NCBI RefSeq assembly: GCF_010119205.1 | Contig: NZ_WRXM01000005.1 | Coordinates: forward strand, 62,001-126,000 | DNA: 64,000 nt | Direction of reading: 5' to 3' | From: Haloarcula limicola | GTDB taxonomy: Archaea > Halobacteriota > Halobacteria > Halobacteriales > Haloarculaceae | Shown: piece by piece, positions 61,406-64,000 of the stretch | Numbering within the stretch: position 1 is the first letter of the stretch | How the letters are laid out: every line of letters begins with the position of its first letter | The notes under the pieces: model-generated | What the model saw: only the letters and a program-made list of their open reading frames with translations | The model's database searches: none | Told to the model about the DNA's origin: nothing | Translations under genes and position numbers: made by a program

Positions 61406-62404
61406 ATGAGCCACATGACAGACCAGCAACCGTGGGCAACGCGAACGACGACTGATCACGACGAAATTCGCGAGTGGGTTGAGGCTAGAGGTGCGACCCC
61501 CGCACACGTCACAGCCACGGCCAGCGAAGGCGACCTCGGCATCCTCCGGATTGACTTCCCAGCGGCCGACGTGAACCTCGAGCCGGTCGAGTGGGACGAC
61601 TTCTTCGCGAAGTTCGACCGGGAAGAACTCGCGTTCCGCTACCAAGAGGCGAAGCGCGACGGCGAGCAGAGCTATTTCCATCGCTTCGTGAGCCGCGACG
61701 TGATGCCGGGACGGACGCTGACGACCACCGACCACGACCGCATCCGCAAGTGGGCCGAGGCCCGCGACGCCACGCCGTCACACGTTATCGATACCGGGGC
61801 CGGGGACGACGTGGGCGTGCTCAGACTGGACTTTCCGGAGGCGGAACCCGACCCATCCCTCGAGGAGATCGCCTGGGAGGACTTCTTTACCAAGTTCGAT
61901 CGGGAGGGGCTCGCGCTTCGCTATCAGGAGACCAAAGCGAGCGGCGAGCAGAGCTATTTCCATCGATTCGTCCAACGCGAAGAGCTGGGCATCACCGACG
62001 CGGTAGACGCGGACGTTTCGGTGGTGGCCGTCGGAACAGCACCGACTGGCACGACGCCCGAGACCGGCTTGACGGTCGGGCTTGTTGTCGACGAGATACA
62101 CGAAGACGCCCGTGGGTACGACCATTGGAACAAGAACGACGAGTACCTCGTCTTCCGGAACGAGGGCGACGAGGCACTGGACCTTACCGGGTGGACCGTC
62201 CAGAACGAGGACGGTCACACCTACCAGTTCCCCGAAGAGTTCCACTTAGGGTCTCGGAAAACGGTAACGCTCTATACAGGGTCCGGCGACGACAGCGACG
62301 ACCGACTTCACTGGGGGGCCAAACGTGCGGTTTGGAAGAACACGGGTGACGAGGTTACCGTGAGCGACGATGAAGGACGCAGCGTGATACGAGAATCGTA
62401 CTGA
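61406..62404 (+). CDS. duplicated haloarchaeal domain fused to a lamin-tail domain
   Basis: A 332-residue protein from the ATG at 61406 (MSHMTDQQ). It has two repeats of about 85 residues, each with TTDHD(E/R)IR(E/K)W, an EAR-ATP-HV segment, DxGxLR(I/L)DFP, FFxKFDREGLAxRYQE and GEQSYFHRFV. Similar single domains occur in many haloarchaeal proteins that have misleading enzyme names. The C-terminal 110 residues are a lamin-tail domain: EYLVFRNEGDEALDLTGWTVQNEDGHTY, VTLYTG, AVWKNTGDEVTVSD. Lamin-tail domains in archaea often sit on nucleases or surface proteins. No signal peptide. Function unknown. Confidence 0.8.
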   Translation: MSHMTDQQPWATRTTTDHDEIREWVEARGATPAHVTATASEGDLGILRIDFPAADVNLEPVEWDDFFAKFDREELAFRYQEAKRDGEQSYFHRFVSRDVMPGRTLTTTDHDRIRKWAEARDATPSHVIDTGAGDDVGVLRLDFPEAEPDPSLEEIAWEDFFTKFDREGLALRYQETKASGEQSYFHRFVQREELGITDAVDADVSVVAVGTAPTGTTPETGLTVGLVVDEIHEDARGYDHWNKNDEYLVFRNEGDEALDLTGWTVQNEDGHTYQFPEEFHLGSRKTVTLYTGSGDDSDDRLHWGAKRAVWKNTGDEVTVSDDEGRSVIRESY

Positions 62405-62527
62405 ATGGAGCTGCCGTAGACACTTGGGTCCCACGAGGACGCGGTTAGTCGTGAGATTGGTGCCGCGAACCAGTCCCCGGACGGGCCCGCTGTCTCGACG
62501 CTCGTCGTCCGGTCACCGATACAGGGA

Positions 62528-62800
62528 GTGATAGCCAAGCAAAGTCAAAACCCCGTTCGTCGACGGTTGAACCGCCAGTACACGTACCAGGCGATCAGCG
62601 TTGCGAAGCAGTGGCCAGAGTTCGCGACGGAACAGAGAGATGGATGCGGCGTGTTTTTCACCAAGGACGATGTGGCGACCCCGTTGACCGCCGAGCTGGG
62701 GAAACGTGCCGGATACAGTAGATGTCTTCATTGCGGATCTCTTGGTTCCTCTCAAACGGTCTCTAAGAGAAAAAGAGATCACTCCTCGCTGTCAAAATAA
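62528..62800 (+). pseudogene. 3'-truncated copy 2 of a duplicated small gene
   Basis: A GTG-started frame of 90 codons. Residues about 20-55 (YQAISVAKQWPEFATEQRDG then CGVFFTKDDVATPLTAELGK) match the pseudogene at 59026. After that the sequence departs into unrelated codons, so the 3' end was lost. Together the two copies give a composite of the ancestral gene: copy 2 has the intact N-terminus, copy 1 the C-terminus. Confidence 0.55.
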
Positions 62801-62838
62801 CGACTCAAGCGAGGGGTAGTATCCGATCAGGCGCGACT

Positions 62839-63153
62839 TCACGGACAAGACTCGACACGGTTTGTGTTGGCATCGTACTCCACCACACCGAAATCATCCA
62901 TCTTTGGAAGGTGAAGGTGATGAAGTGTGACTGCAACCTGCTTGATGCGCTCTTCAGTGGCTGTGTCCGTATCGTTTTCTCGAGTGGCGACAGCCGCCGC
63001 CAGCGCCTCGAGTTCAACCGGGGTAGTCTGTTCCGTGAGTACCTTGAGCGTCGTTCTTCGTCGGTCTGACGAGAGTATTTCGTAGTACTCACTGTTACTC
63101 AACTGCTCGAGTGCCGGGTACGCGCTCGTTCCCTGTGGTGTGGACTGGCTCAT
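62839..63153 (-). CDS. DUF7344-type winged-HTH protein
   Basis: A 104-residue protein with an N-terminal acidic tail, a helix-turn-helix (EYYEILSSDRRRTTLKVLTE, PVELEALAAAV) and a wing VTLHHLHLPKMDDFGVVEYD, with ATG at 63153. This matches haloarchaeal small regulators of the DUF7344 type, which often act beside signal-sensing genes. It is divergent from the Bat-like PAS protein at 63387, sharing a 233-base promoter region. Confidence 0.82.
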   Translation of the reverse strand: MSQSTPQGTSAYPALEQLSNSEYYEILSSDRRRTTLKVLTEQTTPVELEALAAAVATRENDTDTATEERIKQVAVTLHHLHLPKMDDFGVVEYDANTNRVESCP

Positions 63154-63386
63154 AGTTGTGCTCTCTCATCCAACCGGCGCCCGCCGGCGTAACTGCTATT
63201 CAGACCCCATCGCCCGTAACATCATACTCTACGTGATTAGGCACCGTCCGAGAATATGCTGTATCCCGTCAGTTTCATTTCCGACCTCTCATATTCGGAA
63301 ATATATAGAAAACCTATCCTCTTCTATTGCACAGGGCACCCTCCAACAGCGGAGTGTTGATACTGGTCGGCCGTGAGTATACTGTA

Positions 63387-64000
63387 ATGGCCAATAGCCC
63401 GTTAACGGATGCACTTCGGGAAACACTCGTGCTCTTCGAGGAAGCCGGCGTCCCATGGACGACGACTGAGGTAGCGGACCGCCTCGACCTTGGCCGACGA
63501 AGCACATACGAACGATTAGAGCGCCTCGTCGATGCAGACCGACTCGATACCAAGAAAGTGGGTGGGAATGGGCGCGTGTGGTGGCGACCACGTGAGCACT
63601 CTGACTCCGCTACACCCGACTGGGAGGCAACAACCGGGTCCCTAGCTAGCAACGTACTCGACACCGCCGACGTCGGTATATTCATCCTTGATTCGGAGTT
63701 CGAGGTAGCGTGGATCAACGAGGCCGCCGAGCGGTATTTTGGCATCGAACGTGAGTGGGTGCTCGGCCAAGCTAAGCGGACACTCGTCGACGAGTCCATC
63801 GCACCAGTTATCGAGAACTCGGAGTCGTTTGTCGATACCGTCCTGGCGACATATGAAGACAACACGGACACCGAACGCTTCGAGTGTCACGTGACTCCTG
63901 GCGACGGACGCGAGGAGCGATGGCTCGAACACCGGAGTACGCCCATCGACTCGGGTGCGTACACTGGCGGCCGGGTCGAACTATATTACGACGTGACTGA
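63387..64000 (+). CDS. PAS-containing bacterio-opsin-activator-like regulator (5' part)
   Basis: The frame begins with ATG at 63387 and is open to the window edge, 204 codons so far. The N-terminus has an HTH (TTEVADRLDLGRRSTYERLERLVDADRL) with a wing, followed by GNGRVWWRPRE. A PAS domain starts near residue 88: LASNVLDTADVGIFILD, EVAWINEAAERYFGIEREWVLG. This order (winged helix, PAS, and presumably GAF and a C-terminal HTH) is that of haloarchaeal Bat-like regulators and signal-transduction proteins. The C-terminal part is outside. Confidence 0.85.
   Translation, partial: MANSPLTDALRETLVLFEEAGVPWTTTEVADRLDLGRRSTYERLERLVDADRLDTKKVGGNGRVWWRPREHSDSATPDWEATTGSLASNVLDTADVGIFILDSEFEVAWINEAAERYFGIEREWVLGQAKRTLVDESIAPVIENSESFVDTVLATYEDNTDTERFECHVTPGDGREERWLEHRSTPIDSGAYTGGRVELYYDVT

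Overview
The window is from a haloarchaeon (class Halobacteria). The predicted proteins are strongly acidic, the 5' end has high GC with normal haloarchaeal codon use, and several families are typical of the group: a Tat-exported blue-copper protein, a Tat-exported PQQ propeller, many small CxxC zinc proteins, a short winged-helix protein of the DUF7344 type and a bacterio-opsin-activator-like PAS regulator. About 1-2.1 kb is ordinary chromosome (end of folD, a zinc-ribbon protein, a CBS-domain protein). The remainder is accessory DNA with lower GC and long AT-rich intergenic patches.

Layout. 3.2-5 kb: a plasmid-type partition module (ParA plus a small partner) bracketed by GATAC/ATACAGAT repeats, and an orphan IS200/IS605-like right-end hairpin. 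5.2-11.2 kb: a DUF4143-like ATPase, a von Willebrand A protein and an ADP-ribosylglycohydrolase with a long extra C-terminus. 11.3-13.7 kb: a Dam-type methyltransferase divergent from a small HTH gene and a DpnII-like endonuclease. 13.8-20.2 kb: a three-gene operon of an unknown protein, an AddB-like nuclease and an AddA-like helicase-nuclease. 20.3-29.8 kb (minus strand): two adjacent operons, one with a 66-aa protein, an SF2 helicase, a 52-aa protein, a DndD/Rad50-like ATPase and a 165-aa protein, the other with two repeat-module proteins and a large SF2 helicase. 30.2-32.2 kb: a PD-(D/E)XK-like protein and a PPP-type phosphatase. 32.5-39.6 kb (plus strand): a tight operon of an SNF2 helicase, an 1125-aa protein with about 125 cysteines, an Mrr-like protein and a paralogue of a module protein from the other cluster. 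Then come an HNH endonuclease, an IS6-family element, and an McrBC-type system whose McrB carries two EVE domains (42.5-46.4 kb).

The right third (46.5-64 kb) is mixed: OsmC, halocyanin, a TumE-like toxin with an HTH partner, SRPBCC, HTH regulators, a 1283-aa secreted VWA/PKD protein, a 5'-truncated UvrD/AddA-like gene, and a segment where a PQQ gene and a lamin-tail gene lie between duplicated, partly decayed sequences.

How the genes may work together. I count at least five independent helicase/nuclease or restriction units between 11 and 46 kb, so this is a dense defence island, possibly carried in by a plasmid that supplied parA. The best candidate for an undescribed system is the pair of helicase clusters at 20.3-25.1 and 32.5-39.6 kb. 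They face each other across about 7 kb and share a repeated sequence module that I do not recognise. It occurs twice in each of three small proteins and apparently once more at the C-terminus of the 984-aa helicase. Functions in that cluster are inference from motifs and context.
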